A DNA stretch of 64,000 bases from positions 1,922,001 to 1,986,000 of the forward strand of contig NC_016633.1 in NCBI RefSeq assembly GCF_000236685.1. Reading direction: 5' to 3'. Source of the DNA: Sphaerochaeta pleomorpha str. Grapes. Its GTDB lineage: Bacteria > Spirochaetota > Spirochaetia > Sphaerochaetales > Sphaerochaetaceae. The notes under the pieces are model-generated. The model ran no database searches. It saw nothing but the letters and a program-made list of their open reading frames with translations, and was not told the DNA's origin. Shown here piece after piece: positions 35,446 to 45,316 of this stretch (positions are counted from its first letter, which is position 1; every line of letters starts with the position of its first letter). The position numbers and the translations under genes were made by a program.

Positions 35446-36564
35446 TCATTTTTTTGAATTGCGAATCTTATGTTGCAAGAGATCATAATACAAATCTGCA
35501 TCAATAGGTAAGGAAACCCAATTCCCTTCCTGCCAGGAAGACAAATGGATTGCATTCGATAGTGCCAGACCTTTTATGCCTTCCTCGCCAGGGACCATTA
35601 AGGAAGTACCATGCAATATTGCGTCACAGAAATTCTGTAATATTCCGCAATGGCTTGTATAGGTTCCCTTCGTGGGAATCTCGATTTTCCAGCACTCAGG
35701 CTGACCAATGCCTCCTATGAAGCGAGCATTGAATGCAGAGCAAGATTCCCTAAGCCGATGGAATACGATAGAGTCATTCTCGACAACAATTTTGCCTCGA
35801 TCTCCACATATTTCCAATCGATTGGTTCCCGGAGCATCTGCTATTGTCGTAATATAACATCCCGTAGCGCCATTTGGATATTCAAAAATCGCATATACAT
35901 CATCCTCTACTTCTATATCCCTGTGTTTCCCATAATATACTTGTGAACGGATTCTTGAAGGCATGCCACATATCCACTGGAACAAATCAAGATTATGAGG
36001 GTTCTGATTTAGCAAGACACCTCCGCCCTCACCTTTCCAGGTAGCTCTCCAAGGACTTTGATCATAGTAACTCTGAGCTCTGAACCAATTGGTGATTATC
36101 CAGTTGGTTCTTGTTATTTCCCCAAGCTCTCCACTGGTAACAAGCTCCCGAACCTTTTGGTATAAGGGATTCGTCCTTTGATTGAACATTACCCCGAATA
36201 CCAATTCGGGATGTTTTCTTGCTTCCTCGTTAAGTTCCTGTACCTGCTTTGTATACACCCCGGCAGGCTTTTCCACCATGATATGCTTACCATTTTTCAA
36301 GCCGGCGATACCGTAGACAGGATGCAAATAATGGGGAACGCAAATATGGATGGCCTCAACCAACGTAGAGGCAATGAGTTCTTCAGCGGTAGAGAAAACC
36401 GCCAGGCTTTCACCGTACAGGTTCCTCGCCGATTCCCGTTTTTTTTCATCAATGTCTGCAATTGCAACCAGCGTACAATTTGGCACCTTGCCAGATGTCA
36501 GCGCTTTTGCATGCTGAAAACCAATAGTACCAAATCCGATAATCCCTAGTTTTACTTTTTCCAT
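35446..36564 (-). CDS. Gfo/Idh/MocA-family oxidoreductase
   Basis: 372 residues. NAD(P) site KLGIIGFGTIGFQHAKAL, catalytic HIMVEKPAGVYTKQVQEL, and the substrate motif GGGVLLNQNPHNLDLFQWIC. The ATG directly follows the stop of the TIM-barrel gene at 36565. It belongs to a different subfamily from its neighbour at 32182 (about 35 residues longer, N-P-H-N-L-D instead of S-I-H-T-L-D), so it probably acts on a different intermediate. Confidence 0.93.
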   Translation of the reverse strand: MEKVKLGIIGFGTIGFQHAKALTSGKVPNCTLVAIADIDEKKRESARNLYGESLAVFSTAEELIASTLVEAIHICVPHYLHPVYGIAGLKNGKHIMVEKPAGVYTKQVQELNEEARKHPELVFGVMFNQRTNPLYQKVRELVTSGELGEITRTNWIITNWFRAQSYYDQSPWRATWKGEGGGVLLNQNPHNLDLFQWICGMPSRIRSQVYYGKHRDIEVEDDVYAIFEYPNGATGCYITTIADAPGTNRLEICGDRGKIVVENDSIVFHRLRESCSAFNARFIGGIGQPECWKIEIPTKGTYTSHCGILQNFCDAILHGTSLMVPGEEGIKGLALSNAIHLSSWQEGNWVSLPIDADLYYDLLQHKIRNSKK

Positions 36565-37326
36565 TTATTTGTATGACCTCAAAGTGTTAAGCGAACGTAT
36601 TGAATCCTCTTGCATATGCTCGGTCTTTCCCTCGATACTCATCGTTCCTTGGTATCCTATCTGGTGCAAGGCTGCAAAAAATGCATCAATGTCCGGATCG
36701 CATTGCACGGGATAGCAGCGAGTATCCCTGATTGCGATGTGCGTGTGTACAATCTCCCTAATCATGGTTATCTCAGCAAAATCCTCATTGTTTTTCACCA
36801 TATGGAACATATCGGATAACAACTTCACGTTGTCTTTGGAAACCACCGATACCAACATCTCCCCTTCTATGAGAGTATTGAGCATATTGGTCTCATCATG
36901 GTTCAAGGACTCAATGGCGATGGTAATTCCATATTTTGCAGCGACGTCGGCGGTTTTCCTGGTAACGGCAACCAGTCGTTCAAATCCTTCCCTGTAGCTC
37001 ATGAAAGAAGGAAGATTACGGCTTTTCCCTGAACCAAACACGGCAATATCAGCACCCAGACGATGCATCCTCGAAAAGGCGGTTTCCAGATAATCGAGCA
37101 TTTCCATTTGCTGCTTTTCATTCAGTTGAAGCAAAGCCAAAGTCTTTGGAAATAGCAAATTGCACCGTTCCACCTTGATTTTTGCCTGATTCACCTGGTT
37201 GCAGGCCTGATTGAATTCTTCTTCTGTCATGGCAGCAAGGCCATTCAAGGGAACTTCCAGATACTCAAACCCCAGTTTTTCAGCCTCATCTATCTGACTG
37301 ATTTTTCCACATAGACCAAATCTCAT
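36565..37326 (-). CDS. TIM-barrel sugar phosphate isomerase/epimerase-like protein
   Basis: 253 residues. MRFGLCGKISQIDEAEKLGF is a typical AP2Ec-barrel start; GITIAIESLNHDETNML and LLSDMFHM carry the metal-binding E, H and D, and MSIEGK near the end the last glutamate. The start at 37326 is preferred over 37362, since AAAGGA is upstream and the longer form overlaps the lyase gene. It is expected to isomerise or epimerise a keto-sugar produced by the neighbouring dehydrogenases. Confidence 0.88.
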   Translation of the reverse strand: MRFGLCGKISQIDEAEKLGFEYLEVPLNGLAAMTEEEFNQACNQVNQAKIKVERCNLLFPKTLALLQLNEKQQMEMLDYLETAFSRMHRLGADIAVFGSGKSRNLPSFMSYREGFERLVAVTRKTADVAAKYGITIAIESLNHDETNMLNTLIEGEMLVSVVSKDNVKLLSDMFHMVKNNEDFAEITMIREIVHTHIAIRDTRCYPVQCDPDIDAFFAALHQIGYQGTMSIEGKTEHMQEDSIRSLNTLRSYK

Positions 37327-37327
37327 C

Positions 37328-39352
37328 TTATTTATCCTTTCCGATTGCAATTTCCTGACCAAAAGAAACGGAATAACCAGCTATCCTGACATGTGCCTGA
37401 ACAGAGGACAATTCCACTTCCCCTTGAACTGCATACGGGGCAATAATGGTTACAAAACGTAGGGGAGCTGTTTTGTGAGAACAGATACAGAGTTGGGGAG
37501 TCGGTTGACGATTCGGGTAGCCATAGGAAACCCAACCGCCCTTTGGATCTTCGCTTCCTTCCAATTGGCGATTTAGGGAGTCAGGATCCGAGCAAAAAAC
37601 AGAAAATCCGTGCTCAGTCCCCTTTTGTGTCGTATACCGATAGCCTGTCCTCGATTCTTGTTGCAAAGTCCCCGGGGCAAAATTGAAATACAACCGAATA
37701 TCATGGTTTTCCTTGCCCGGACCTGTCAGTTCATCTTCCAGAATATAGATATCGTTGGGCAAACGGACAAACCTCCTCCTATGAAAAAGGGAATCCTCCA
37801 TAAACGCGTAGCCGTTATGGGAAATATCCATAATCCAGAAGTCATCCTTTTTTTCGAATTTATTGACCAAGGTGCGTACCCCGCGAACCCTCTCAACCCC
37901 GCTGACAGTGCCCATGATATGGTTATCGACGGCAATCGTATTATGTGAGGCAACCCCGGTAAAATAGGCTCGCCAGTCTTTCCAACAGGAACTGTTGTAT
38001 ATATAGCGACCACAATCGATGAGGATATCCTCACCTTTGACCATCAATTCCAGATGGCCTTGGTCATTATGGCTATGGGTGCTTCTTTCGCCTCTTTCCA
38101 GCCAGACCCCATGTAAAAGGGCATAGGAATCATCCGCTCCATATCCACTCCTCATAAGATATATTCCGGCATCAAACCGTTTCGCCAAAATTGCCGGGGC
38201 CTCTCCTTCCTTGCGGCAAGTAGCGACATATAAAAAGTCTTTTCTGCCAGTCAGGGTATGCATTATCTTGAAATAGGACCGCAATTCGTTCAAATCTTCA
38301 GGATCAAAACTCAGGTTCATGCCTTCATACAAAGAGGTATCGCTACGACTGGTCGTCAGATCATCCCTATCGGCATCCCCGAACATCGGAGTGGAGAGAT
38401 CCGGTTTGACCAATGTCATTACATATTCAGCTGTCCGCTCCAATATCGAAAGCATATACGGGGCAACCTCGATAGTATTGAGGACACACATCCGGTAGGC
38501 CTGTAAAAATGCAATGCTCGCAACCATATGGTAAATCGGGGTACGTTCCATATGGACCCCGTCGTTGTCAAAACAATAGAGCACTTCATGCATCACCCGT
38601 TGGTAGCCGGTTTTGAACCACGATGTCGCCTTGCTAAATTCTGGAAAGAAAATACCGCATTGGAACAAGGCCGAACATTCCATACTCAGCCAATTGCTGG
38701 AACGATTGTGATTGCTGTAATGCGTCATCAAGAATTCTGCATGGTCATGGATCAAATCCAAGAAAATCATCAAAGATTCATCGTCGAAAGCAGATGAGGA
38801 CCTGAAGACCTCAAAGCAAGCCAACCAGTTCGTATAGATTCTCATCCCAGTCTCTATCGTTCGCCAGGCATGACCAGGAAACTTGAACTTGGTTTCAAAC
38901 GTGCTGTCTTCCATGAAAGGCTCAACAGGCCACGCCAAGGCAAAACTGCGCATCTGAGCAACAAATTCCCTGACATACTTTTCGTCCTTCGTCTGGGCAT
39001 AGGCTCGAACCAAAGGCTGCCAATAGATTGTCCTGTACAACGACCAAGACCATTCGTTATCCCTAGAGGTATTTTCGGTTGGGTTAAAATGCCAGTCAAT
39101 CATATTGCCGAATTGATGCCCGTAGATATATTTGTTCAATGTATCCTCGGCCTCTTTCAATACCAAGGGGTCAAGGCAGGACCCGGCTTCATCTTTAGAA
39201 AAAAGGTATAGGGGCTCCTTTCTGGTCCTAAAATGGTTGAGTATCGCACTTGCAGCCTCTTTTTGGTTTCCCTGTTCAAGCAAAGCCTTTGCTTCGATGA
39301 ATTCGTCTCTCTTCAGATCAATCCTATCTAAAAAATCTTCAATTTCACTCAT
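37328..39352 (-). CDS. Heparinase II/III-family polysaccharide lyase, apparently cytoplasmic
   Basis: 674 residues. The N-terminal alpha/alpha toroid (to about residue 370) has HNRSSNWLSMECSAL, holding the conserved N and W, and MERTPIYHMVA with the catalytic tyrosine and histidine. The C-terminal beta-sandwich starts near 390 and has STHSHNDQGHLELMVKGEDI, with the metal-binding and catalytic histidines. There is no signal peptide or lipobox, which is unusual for the family and implies cleavage of imported uronate-containing oligosaccharides inside the cell. The start overlaps the stop of the Gfo/Idh/MocA gene at 39349 (ATGA). Confidence 0.88.
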   Translation of the reverse strand: MSEIEDFLDRIDLKRDEFIEAKALLEQGNQKEAASAILNHFRTRKEPLYLFSKDEAGSCLDPLVLKEAEDTLNKYIYGHQFGNMIDWHFNPTENTSRDNEWSWSLYRTIYWQPLVRAYAQTKDEKYVREFVAQMRSFALAWPVEPFMEDSTFETKFKFPGHAWRTIETGMRIYTNWLACFEVFRSSSAFDDESLMIFLDLIHDHAEFLMTHYSNHNRSSNWLSMECSALFQCGIFFPEFSKATSWFKTGYQRVMHEVLYCFDNDGVHMERTPIYHMVASIAFLQAYRMCVLNTIEVAPYMLSILERTAEYVMTLVKPDLSTPMFGDADRDDLTTSRSDTSLYEGMNLSFDPEDLNELRSYFKIMHTLTGRKDFLYVATCRKEGEAPAILAKRFDAGIYLMRSGYGADDSYALLHGVWLERGERSTHSHNDQGHLELMVKGEDILIDCGRYIYNSSCWKDWRAYFTGVASHNTIAVDNHIMGTVSGVERVRGVRTLVNKFEKKDDFWIMDISHNGYAFMEDSLFHRRRFVRLPNDIYILEDELTGPGKENHDIRLYFNFAPGTLQQESRTGYRYTTQKGTEHGFSVFCSDPDSLNRQLEGSEDPKGGWVSYGYPNRQPTPQLCICSHKTAPLRFVTIIAPYAVQGEVELSSVQAHVRIAGYSVSFGQEIAIGKDK

Positions 39353-40485
39353 ATGGTTTCCTCGATTTTGTTTAATGAAGGCAAGCTAGCTTCGGCATAG
39401 CAATCAGAGAAGAGTTTTGCCAACCCTTCGATTGGATAGAACACATCCCCGGCATCTTCCCACCTAGCCCCTATATTCAGCAACGAGGGCAAATCCTGGA
39501 CAGCGGCAATGACCCGTAAATGCTCCTTGCAGGTTTCCAATTCACAACTAGGACGCCTGTCCTTGCCTGACAAAAAAATCGCTTCATGGAATTTCTGCAA
39601 CTTATCACCCTGCCCAAAGGCCGAATAATCCTTGATCAGATTTCCTGACAGATCATACGAGGTAATACCCGTGCCACCATCCTTGATGACCGCCCGGGAA
39701 AAATGATATTCAAAAAAAGGTCCGATTTTGCTTTCCTTGATGCAATGGGCCGTATAGTAATAGAGGGGAGTGCCATTGACATCCTTTGCACAAAGGGCAA
39801 CTGCATCATAGTTCTCGATTGTTGGATTGCCCTTGAGGGTAATACCCTCAACTGATTTCACTGTAGTCGTGGAATTCCACCCATTGCCCAAGACAAACAA
39901 CATATTCTGGAAGTCATGGGCGCAAGCATTGCTAAAGGGACTGTCATAGACCTTCGTTCCGTGAACAATTTTTCTGCCTGCCCAACTATTGCGGGTGTAA
40001 TAGGATTCACCTCTTCTCATCAAGCGAATAGCCTTGAGCAAAACGGGTTTTCCATATATACCCTGCTGGATATCTTTTTTCAGGGCTTGTATATCGGGTC
40101 GGTAGCACATCTGATATCCTATGGCTACGAGTGTCCCGCTCTTCCTTTGCAGTTCAATCAATTCATACAACTCGGCTTCCTCGATGCAAGGAGGCTTCTC
40201 ACAGAGAATATCCTTACCTTTCAGCAATGCCTTTTTCATGTATTCGAAATGCGTATGGATAGGGGAAGCGATAACTACCAAGGTACACTCACTGTCTAGG
40301 GCCGTATCATAATTCTCGTAGATTTTGATACCCCGAGAAAGGATATCCTCATAGCGGGCACTCCTTGCAGCATAGGGATCACAAATTCCCTCCACCGAAT
40401 AATCGTTAGAAGGACAATCCAAGACCTCCTGCAAATAGTTTTCACCATATCCCCCGATTCCAACCAACAAAATTCTTGGCTTCAT
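39349..40485 (-). CDS. Gfo/Idh/MocA-family oxidoreductase
   Basis: 378 residues. NAD(P) site ILLVGIGGYGENYLQEVL, catalytic DILCEKPPCIEEAELYEL. The substrate side is divergent, with DSPFSNACAHDFQNMLFVLG in place of the usual H-x-x-D motif. It overlaps the upstream flavoprotein gene and the downstream lyase gene by ATGA junctions, so production of the three proteins is tightly linked. It likely oxidises or reduces a sugar freed by the lyase. Confidence 0.9.
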   Translation of the reverse strand: MKPRILLVGIGGYGENYLQEVLDCPSNDYSVEGICDPYAARSARYEDILSRGIKIYENYDTALDSECTLVVIASPIHTHFEYMKKALLKGKDILCEKPPCIEEAELYELIELQRKSGTLVAIGYQMCYRPDIQALKKDIQQGIYGKPVLLKAIRLMRRGESYYTRNSWAGRKIVHGTKVYDSPFSNACAHDFQNMLFVLGNGWNSTTTVKSVEGITLKGNPTIENYDAVALCAKDVNGTPLYYYTAHCIKESKIGPFFEYHFSRAVIKDGGTGITSYDLSGNLIKDYSAFGQGDKLQKFHEAIFLSGKDRRPSCELETCKEHLRVIAAVQDLPSLLNIGARWEDAGDVFYPIEGLAKLFSDCYAEASLPSLNKIEETI

Positions 40486-41714
40486 CGGTTTTTTTCCTCG
40501 TACGCATCCTTCAGTATCTTACCTGCATCTACAGACAAGGCTCCGACAGGACAGACCTGGAAGCAATACCCGCAACCGATGCAACTGTCCAATTTATGGG
40601 CAACTTTTCCTTCCAGGACCAAGCTATCTTGCCAACAGACATCCACGCAATGGCCACAGCCAATGCATTTCTCTGCATCCACCTGAGTCTGTTTGTACCT
40701 GTTTCCCAAACAAGCTGTCCGGTAATCACTAACTTCCTTGTCCATGGAAAAAAGTTTCAAAGCATCGCCGGTCAGACTTTTCATATCAGGGTAACCATTG
40801 GAATCCATCCAGGCCTCTGTTTGCCTGATAACGTTTTTGACGGCAGAAACCCCACCACTGCAGGCAAGTGCACCAATCTGGACACAGTTGGAACCAGCCA
40901 TCAAAATTTGCAAAGCCTGTGTATGGCTGAACACCCCGCCACCTGCAAACAGGGGAAGGTCGATACCATTGGTTCTGGCTTCGGCTATTGCATAACAAAC
41001 AATGGGGGTTGCCTGGGTTCCGCCATACCCAGAACCCGGACGAGCCTGGGTTGTCTTCCAATCGAGATCAAAGACAAAACCTTTCCAACGGGCAGTCGGC
41101 CCCACGGCCGTAGCCCCGGCAGCTTTTGCATATCGCATGGAAGTAAGGACATCACAGCTTTCCAAGGCCAACTTGACCATGACAGGAGTTGAGGGAACCG
41201 CTGCCTTGATCATCTGGGTGCAATGGGCAACCAACTGGTAATACTGGAAGGTCCGGTCTTTTGCAACGGCTACCCCTGGGGTATTGAAATGGAGCTCTAT
41301 CGCATCGGCTCCTGCCAAGGTCAATTCCTTGGCTTGCCTGATCCACTCCTTTTCCCAATCCCCACCCTTGACGATATCGCTATAGTGTCCCACCGATACC
41401 CAAAGTTTGATATCCTTGTCCAAATTTCTCTTGATTGCCCTGACCTCTTCGCAATACTGCTCCAAAGTCGAAATACTATCCTTTATCTGGGTGCCTACGG
41501 CATGGCTATGAATCGCCGAACCACCGAACATAGCCTTGGCCGAAGGGTAGACATAAGAGCCTCCACCGCTTCCATGCCCGAAATTTCTCAGGACCAAAGC
41601 CCCAGGTCGGGCAGCCGCGCTTTTCAACAGATTTCTTGCACCCTGGGTAGCAGGGGACGAAGCGATGACAAAAGGGTTGATCATATCGAATTCTTCTACA
41701 TATAAGTCTGCCAT
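40482..41714 (-). CDS. PreA/dihydroorotate dehydrogenase-like flavoprotein with 4Fe-4S domain
   Basis: 410 residues. Residues 1-310 are a DHOD-type FMN barrel: INPFVIASSPATQGARNL, ADAIELHFNTPG, PVMVKLA and LPLFAGGGVFSHTQAL (phosphate site). Residues 345-400 are a two-cluster ferredoxin: EKCIGCGHCVDVC and DSCIGCGYCFQVCPVGAL. The domain order is that of PreA, the dihydropyrimidine dehydrogenase subunit, but no PreT partner is nearby and the gene sits within the carbohydrate operon. GAGGT precedes the start. It may reduce an unsaturated sugar-derived compound instead of a pyrimidine; that is inference. Confidence 0.88.
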   Translation of the reverse strand: MADLYVEEFDMINPFVIASSPATQGARNLLKSAAARPGALVLRNFGHGSGGGSYVYPSAKAMFGGSAIHSHAVGTQIKDSISTLEQYCEEVRAIKRNLDKDIKLWVSVGHYSDIVKGGDWEKEWIRQAKELTLAGADAIELHFNTPGVAVAKDRTFQYYQLVAHCTQMIKAAVPSTPVMVKLALESCDVLTSMRYAKAAGATAVGPTARWKGFVFDLDWKTTQARPGSGYGGTQATPIVCYAIAEARTNGIDLPLFAGGGVFSHTQALQILMAGSNCVQIGALACSGGVSAVKNVIRQTEAWMDSNGYPDMKSLTGDALKLFSMDKEVSDYRTACLGNRYKQTQVDAEKCIGCGHCVDVCWQDSLVLEGKVAHKLDSCIGCGYCFQVCPVGALSVDAGKILKDAYEEKNR

Positions 41715-41716
41715 AA

Positions 41717-42445
41717 TTACCTCACTAGCTGATGCAAAGTTGCTGCATCTTCCAAAAATTGATCTTCTCGGTCGCCCATTACAAATTCCAGCAATGCATA
41801 ATGGTCACCTGCCAAATTGGACAGGTATCCTTTCCATTCTTCAACACCCTCTTGCAGAGGGCGTTTGACCGGCCCATTCATAAAAAAAACATGCAGGTAC
41901 GCAAGCCTTTGGGTAATCCTTTCCAGTCCAGCTTTCCGTTCTTGCAGGGAGAGGGCAACTATTGGTTGCCACAGGCTCTTGCAAGAAGGAGCCAAGGAAA
42001 GTAACTTTGCGGCACTTTCATTTGAATCGGTCAGGGTATCCTTGTGAAATTCAAAGGCAATCTCTATTCCTTCAAGAGAACACTGTTGGGCTAACGTTTC
42101 AGCTTCTTTTGCCAAGGAGGCAAAGGATGCCGGCTTTACTTCCCTTGAGGGGATTTTCCCTGCCCATATCCTGATGGTAGGAGCTCCCAAGGCCTGGGCC
42201 AATTCCAAAACCGGGGCAAAATCCTGGTTTTCCCCGAGTTTATAGTAGGATCCCAAGGCAACAATGGTTATATTCCTTTCCTTGCATAGTTGCCTTACTT
42301 CTGCTGCTTCAGCAGGATTGCCAAGATGGACATGCCATCCTTCACTCCATTCAACGGCCTTGAGTTGTGCTTTCCCCATGAGATCAAGTACTTGCCGCAC
42401 AGTATGTTTTTTGAAGGTAACCGAAACCAGCCCTGGTAGTATCAT
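41717..42445 (-). CDS. TIM-barrel sugar phosphate isomerase/epimerase-like protein
   Basis: 242 residues. LKAVEWSEGWHVHLG opens the barrel, IRIWAGKIPS follows, GIEIAFEFHKDTLTDS carries the metal-binding glutamate and histidine, and YLHVFFMNGP and ALLEFVMGD complete the site. Its ATG overlaps the reductase stop (TAATG). It is the second barrel protein of the locus and only distantly like the one at 36565. Confidence 0.87.
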   Translation of the reverse strand: MILPGLVSVTFKKHTVRQVLDLMGKAQLKAVEWSEGWHVHLGNPAEAAEVRQLCKERNITIVALGSYYKLGENQDFAPVLELAQALGAPTIRIWAGKIPSREVKPASFASLAKEAETLAQQCSLEGIEIAFEFHKDTLTDSNESAAKLLSLAPSCKSLWQPIVALSLQERKAGLERITQRLAYLHVFFMNGPVKRPLQEGVEEWKGYLSNLAGDHYALLEFVMGDREDQFLEDAATLHQLVR

Positions 42446-43443
42446 TATAATGCCTTGACTCCCTTCCAGACCAAATCATCCACAGGGATTCCCAAACGGG
42501 TGTTTTCCTCTCTGGTCTTGACCATACCTTCTCCGGGAAACCGTACAACCTGACCAGGAATTTGGGGAATCGAACGTTTCAGGTCCTGAAGGCTTGCCTC
42601 GATTTTCTCTTCCATTGCATTCTTGTCCGGAAAAGCATCCAGATTGATTGCTATGAAAATCTGACTGAGTTCCGTTTCATTGGGAAGTTTTCCGATTTCA
42701 TAACTGGTCTTACCCCCACTGAGGGTCGCGCAGATCAAGTCCAGAACCAATGACAGCCCAGAACCCTTCCAGTAGCCAATAGGAAATACTTGATGGGTCT
42801 CCAGAATTTTCCCTGGGTCAGTAGTCATGTTCCCTTCCGAATCAAAGCCACCAGGAATTGGCAACTCCTTTCCTAAACGGTTATACATTTCCAATTTTCC
42901 ATAACTAAACATGGACATGGCAACATCCAGCAATACAGGTACTTCTCCATGGGGAATGGCCACCACCATGGGGTTATTTCCCAAATGGGCATCTTTTGCC
43001 CCCCAAGGCGGCATGTTTGGTACAGTGTTCGTCCAGAGAATACCGATGCAATTTTCCTTTGCAGCAAGCAAGCCATAAGCGCCTGGGCGCATCCAATGGT
43101 TGGTATTGGAAAGTGTTACACAGCCAAATACATGTTCTTTGGCCAATGCGATGGATCGTTCCATTGCTGAAAGTGCATTCAAATTTCCCGGTCCCTTGTT
43201 TCCGTTCCATCGCTCAAAACTGCCAAACTTTCCTTCAAAGGAAGGCTCAGCGGTTATATGTACACTGCCATTCTTCACACTGGTAATAAATTTGGGAAAT
43301 CGATTCAGGCCATGGGTATATACACCATCAAGGGAAGCCTCGGCAAACAACCTTGCAGAAATCTTAGCCTTTTCCTTTGAAAGGCCATATTTGACCAGTA
43401 CCCTTTCAAATTCCCCAACCATCTCATCATATTGGACTCTCAT
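42445..43443 (-). CDS. YiaK/DlgD-like 2,3-diketo-L-gulonate reductase (Ldh family)
   Basis: 332 residues, the same length as E. coli YiaK as I recall it. Shared segments include GVYTHGLNRFPKFI, NTNHWMRPGAYGLLAA with the catalytic histidine, GILWTNTVPNMPPWGAKDA, GNNPMVVAIP, SMSMFSYGKLEMYNR-like and GYWKGSGLSLVLD. YiaK reduces 2,3-diketo-L-gulonate in L-ascorbate/L-lyxose-type pathways with NADH. In this locus it may act on a keto-uronate from lyase products. GGGAGG lies six bases upstream of the ATG. It follows the ABC permease genes. Confidence 0.85.
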   Translation of the reverse strand: MRVQYDEMVGEFERVLVKYGLSKEKAKISARLFAEASLDGVYTHGLNRFPKFITSVKNGSVHITAEPSFEGKFGSFERWNGNKGPGNLNALSAMERSIALAKEHVFGCVTLSNTNHWMRPGAYGLLAAKENCIGILWTNTVPNMPPWGAKDAHLGNNPMVVAIPHGEVPVLLDVAMSMFSYGKLEMYNRLGKELPIPGGFDSEGNMTTDPGKILETHQVFPIGYWKGSGLSLVLDLICATLSGGKTSYEIGKLPNETELSQIFIAINLDAFPDKNAMEEKIEASLQDLKRSIPQIPGQVVRFPGEGMVKTREENTRLGIPVDDLVWKGVKAL

Positions 43444-43455
43444 CTATATCCTCCC

Positions 43456-44334
43456 TTATCCTTTTACAGCCCCGATCATTACACCTTTGACAAAGTATTT
43501 TTGCATAAAGGGATAAATACATAATATTGGGGCAGTAGCGACAACGATGGTTGCATACTTAATCGTCTCGCTTACCAAACCCAAATCATCGCCCGAACCG
43601 GCAGTCATCATGGAAGTATCATCCTGTATAAGGATTTCTCTCAGGATCAACTGCAGGGGGTAGAGGGCTTTATCACGTAGGAAAATCATTGCATTGAACC
43701 AACTGTTCCAATGTGAAACCGCATAATAGAGCGTAATCACTGCCAATGTGGCTTGAGTCAAGGGAACCATGATGCTGAACAGGACCCTAAAATGGGTAGC
43801 ACCATCGATCATTGCCGATTCGGGAAGGCTGTCAGGTACTGCTGCCATTGCTGTTCTCATAATAATCAAATTGAAAGTATTAATTGCAACAGGGAAAATT
43901 AGGGCCCAGATGGTACCATCCAACCCAACAGTCCTGACTGTAAGATAGAAGGGAATCGTCCCCCCTGTAAAATACATGGTAAATACGATCAACATGGTAA
44001 ACAATGGATTGAAAAGGACATTCTTCCTTGAGAGAACATAAGAACCTAACAAGGTCAAAAACAAGTTCAAACTGGTCCCGACGACAACAACAAATATCGT
44101 ATTTCTATATCCGGTGAGAATATTAGGATTCCTCGCTACGGCTTTATAAGCATCCAAGGTAAACCCTAAGGGCCTCAGTATCATCCCTTTATGGGCCATA
44201 ACCTTAATAGGATCACTGAACGAGGAAAACAGGATATTCAACAAAGGGACCAGGATAACCAAAGCAAGCAAGCCGGTAATTACATAATTAAAAATACCGA
44301 ATACCCTTTCCGCTTTTGAAATTTTTATTTTCAT
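43456..44334 (-). CDS. Oligosaccharide ABC transporter permease (LplC/YtcP-type)
   Basis: 292 residues with about six membrane segments, starting FNYVITGLLALVILVPLLNI. Family features: SFSDPIKVMAHKGMILRPLGF, the EAA loop DSLPESAMIDGATHFRVLF, and the end QKYFVKGVMIGAVKG. AGGAG precedes the start. It pairs with the LplB-type permease at 44345 and the binding protein at 45711. No ATPase gene is linked. Confidence 0.93.
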   Translation of the reverse strand: MKIKISKAERVFGIFNYVITGLLALVILVPLLNILFSSFSDPIKVMAHKGMILRPLGFTLDAYKAVARNPNILTGYRNTIFVVVVGTSLNLFLTLLGSYVLSRKNVLFNPLFTMLIVFTMYFTGGTIPFYLTVRTVGLDGTIWALIFPVAINTFNLIIMRTAMAAVPDSLPESAMIDGATHFRVLFSIMVPLTQATLAVITLYYAVSHWNSWFNAMIFLRDKALYPLQLILREILIQDDTSMMTAGSGDDLGLVSETIKYATIVVATAPILCIYPFMQKYFVKGVMIGAVKG

Positions 44335-44344
44335 CTTTTATCTC

Positions 44345-45316
44345 CTACCACAGACTGTTTCCACTAACTTTTTTTGACAATCTGTTAGTAAAATAGACTA
44401 AAGCGAAACTGATTATAGAATTGAACATCCCTACAGCTGCAGAATAGGACCAGTTGAACTCAAGCAACCCTTTTCTATATACATAGGTGGAAATAACATC
44501 AGATACCTCATAGGTCAAAGGGTTGTATAGCAATATGATTTTCTCATACCCAATGTTAAACATTTTCCCGACCTGGAGAATCAACATGATGATAATAGTT
44601 GGAGCCAAACAAGGAATGGTAATGTTCACCAACTGTCGCATTTTGCCTGCACCGTCTATCCTTGCAGCCTCATACAACTCTGCGTCGATTGCAGTAAGAG
44701 CCGAGAGATAGATTATCGAATTCCAGCCAATCAGTTGCCAGATGCCAGAGGAAATATAGATTGAAAGAAAGTACTTCGGATTGTTCAACATCGTAGACTG
44801 GGGAAACCCAAAATGACCCAAGAAAGAAGTAATCGCACCACTTGAAGAGGTCAACTGTACAATCATCCCACAAATCACAACCACGGAAATAAAGTGAGGC
44901 AGATACGTAATAGTCTGAACCCATCTGGAATACGTCTTGCTTCTCAACTCATTGATCAAAAGAGCCAGGATGATAGGCATCGGAAAACTAACCACTAAGG
45001 TCATGACACTGATCCTGATGGTATTCAAGAAAATCCTTGAAAAATAGTAATCCTTAAAGAAAGCCTTGAAATGCTTCAGGCCAACCCAGGAACTGGAAAC
45101 AAAGCCTCTCGCAGGGGTGTAATTCTTGAATGCAATCGAAAGGCCAATCATAGGGCCGTACTGAAAAATTGCATAGTAGAGTAACACGGGGACTATCAAT
45201 AGATACAATTCCTTGTTTCTTCTAAAATCCCTGTCTATTTTTTGTCTTAGGGTCATATTGCAAAGTTGCATTCCATAGCTGCCATATTTGCTTTGACCTG
45301 TTCTTTTCTCTCGCAT
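44345..45316 (-). CDS. Oligosaccharide ABC transporter permease (LplB/YteP-type)
   Basis: 323 residues from the ATG at 45316, chosen for AAGGAG seven bases upstream; the frame extends to 45349 without one. It begins basic, then LYLLIVPVLLYYAIFQYGPM and the family signature GLSIAFKNYTPARGF. The EAA loop is AELYEAARIDGAGKMRQLV. It is the first half of the channel, ten bases ahead of its partner gene. Confidence 0.93.
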   Translation of the reverse strand: MREKRTGQSKYGSYGMQLCNMTLRQKIDRDFRRNKELYLLIVPVLLYYAIFQYGPMIGLSIAFKNYTPARGFVSSSWVGLKHFKAFFKDYYFSRIFLNTIRISVMTLVVSFPMPIILALLINELRSKTYSRWVQTITYLPHFISVVVICGMIVQLTSSSGAITSFLGHFGFPQSTMLNNPKYFLSIYISSGIWQLIGWNSIIYLSALTAIDAELYEAARIDGAGKMRQLVNITIPCLAPTIIIMLILQVGKMFNIGYEKIILLYNPLTYEVSDVISTYVYRKGLLEFNWSYSAAVGMFNSIISFALVYFTNRLSKKVSGNSLW

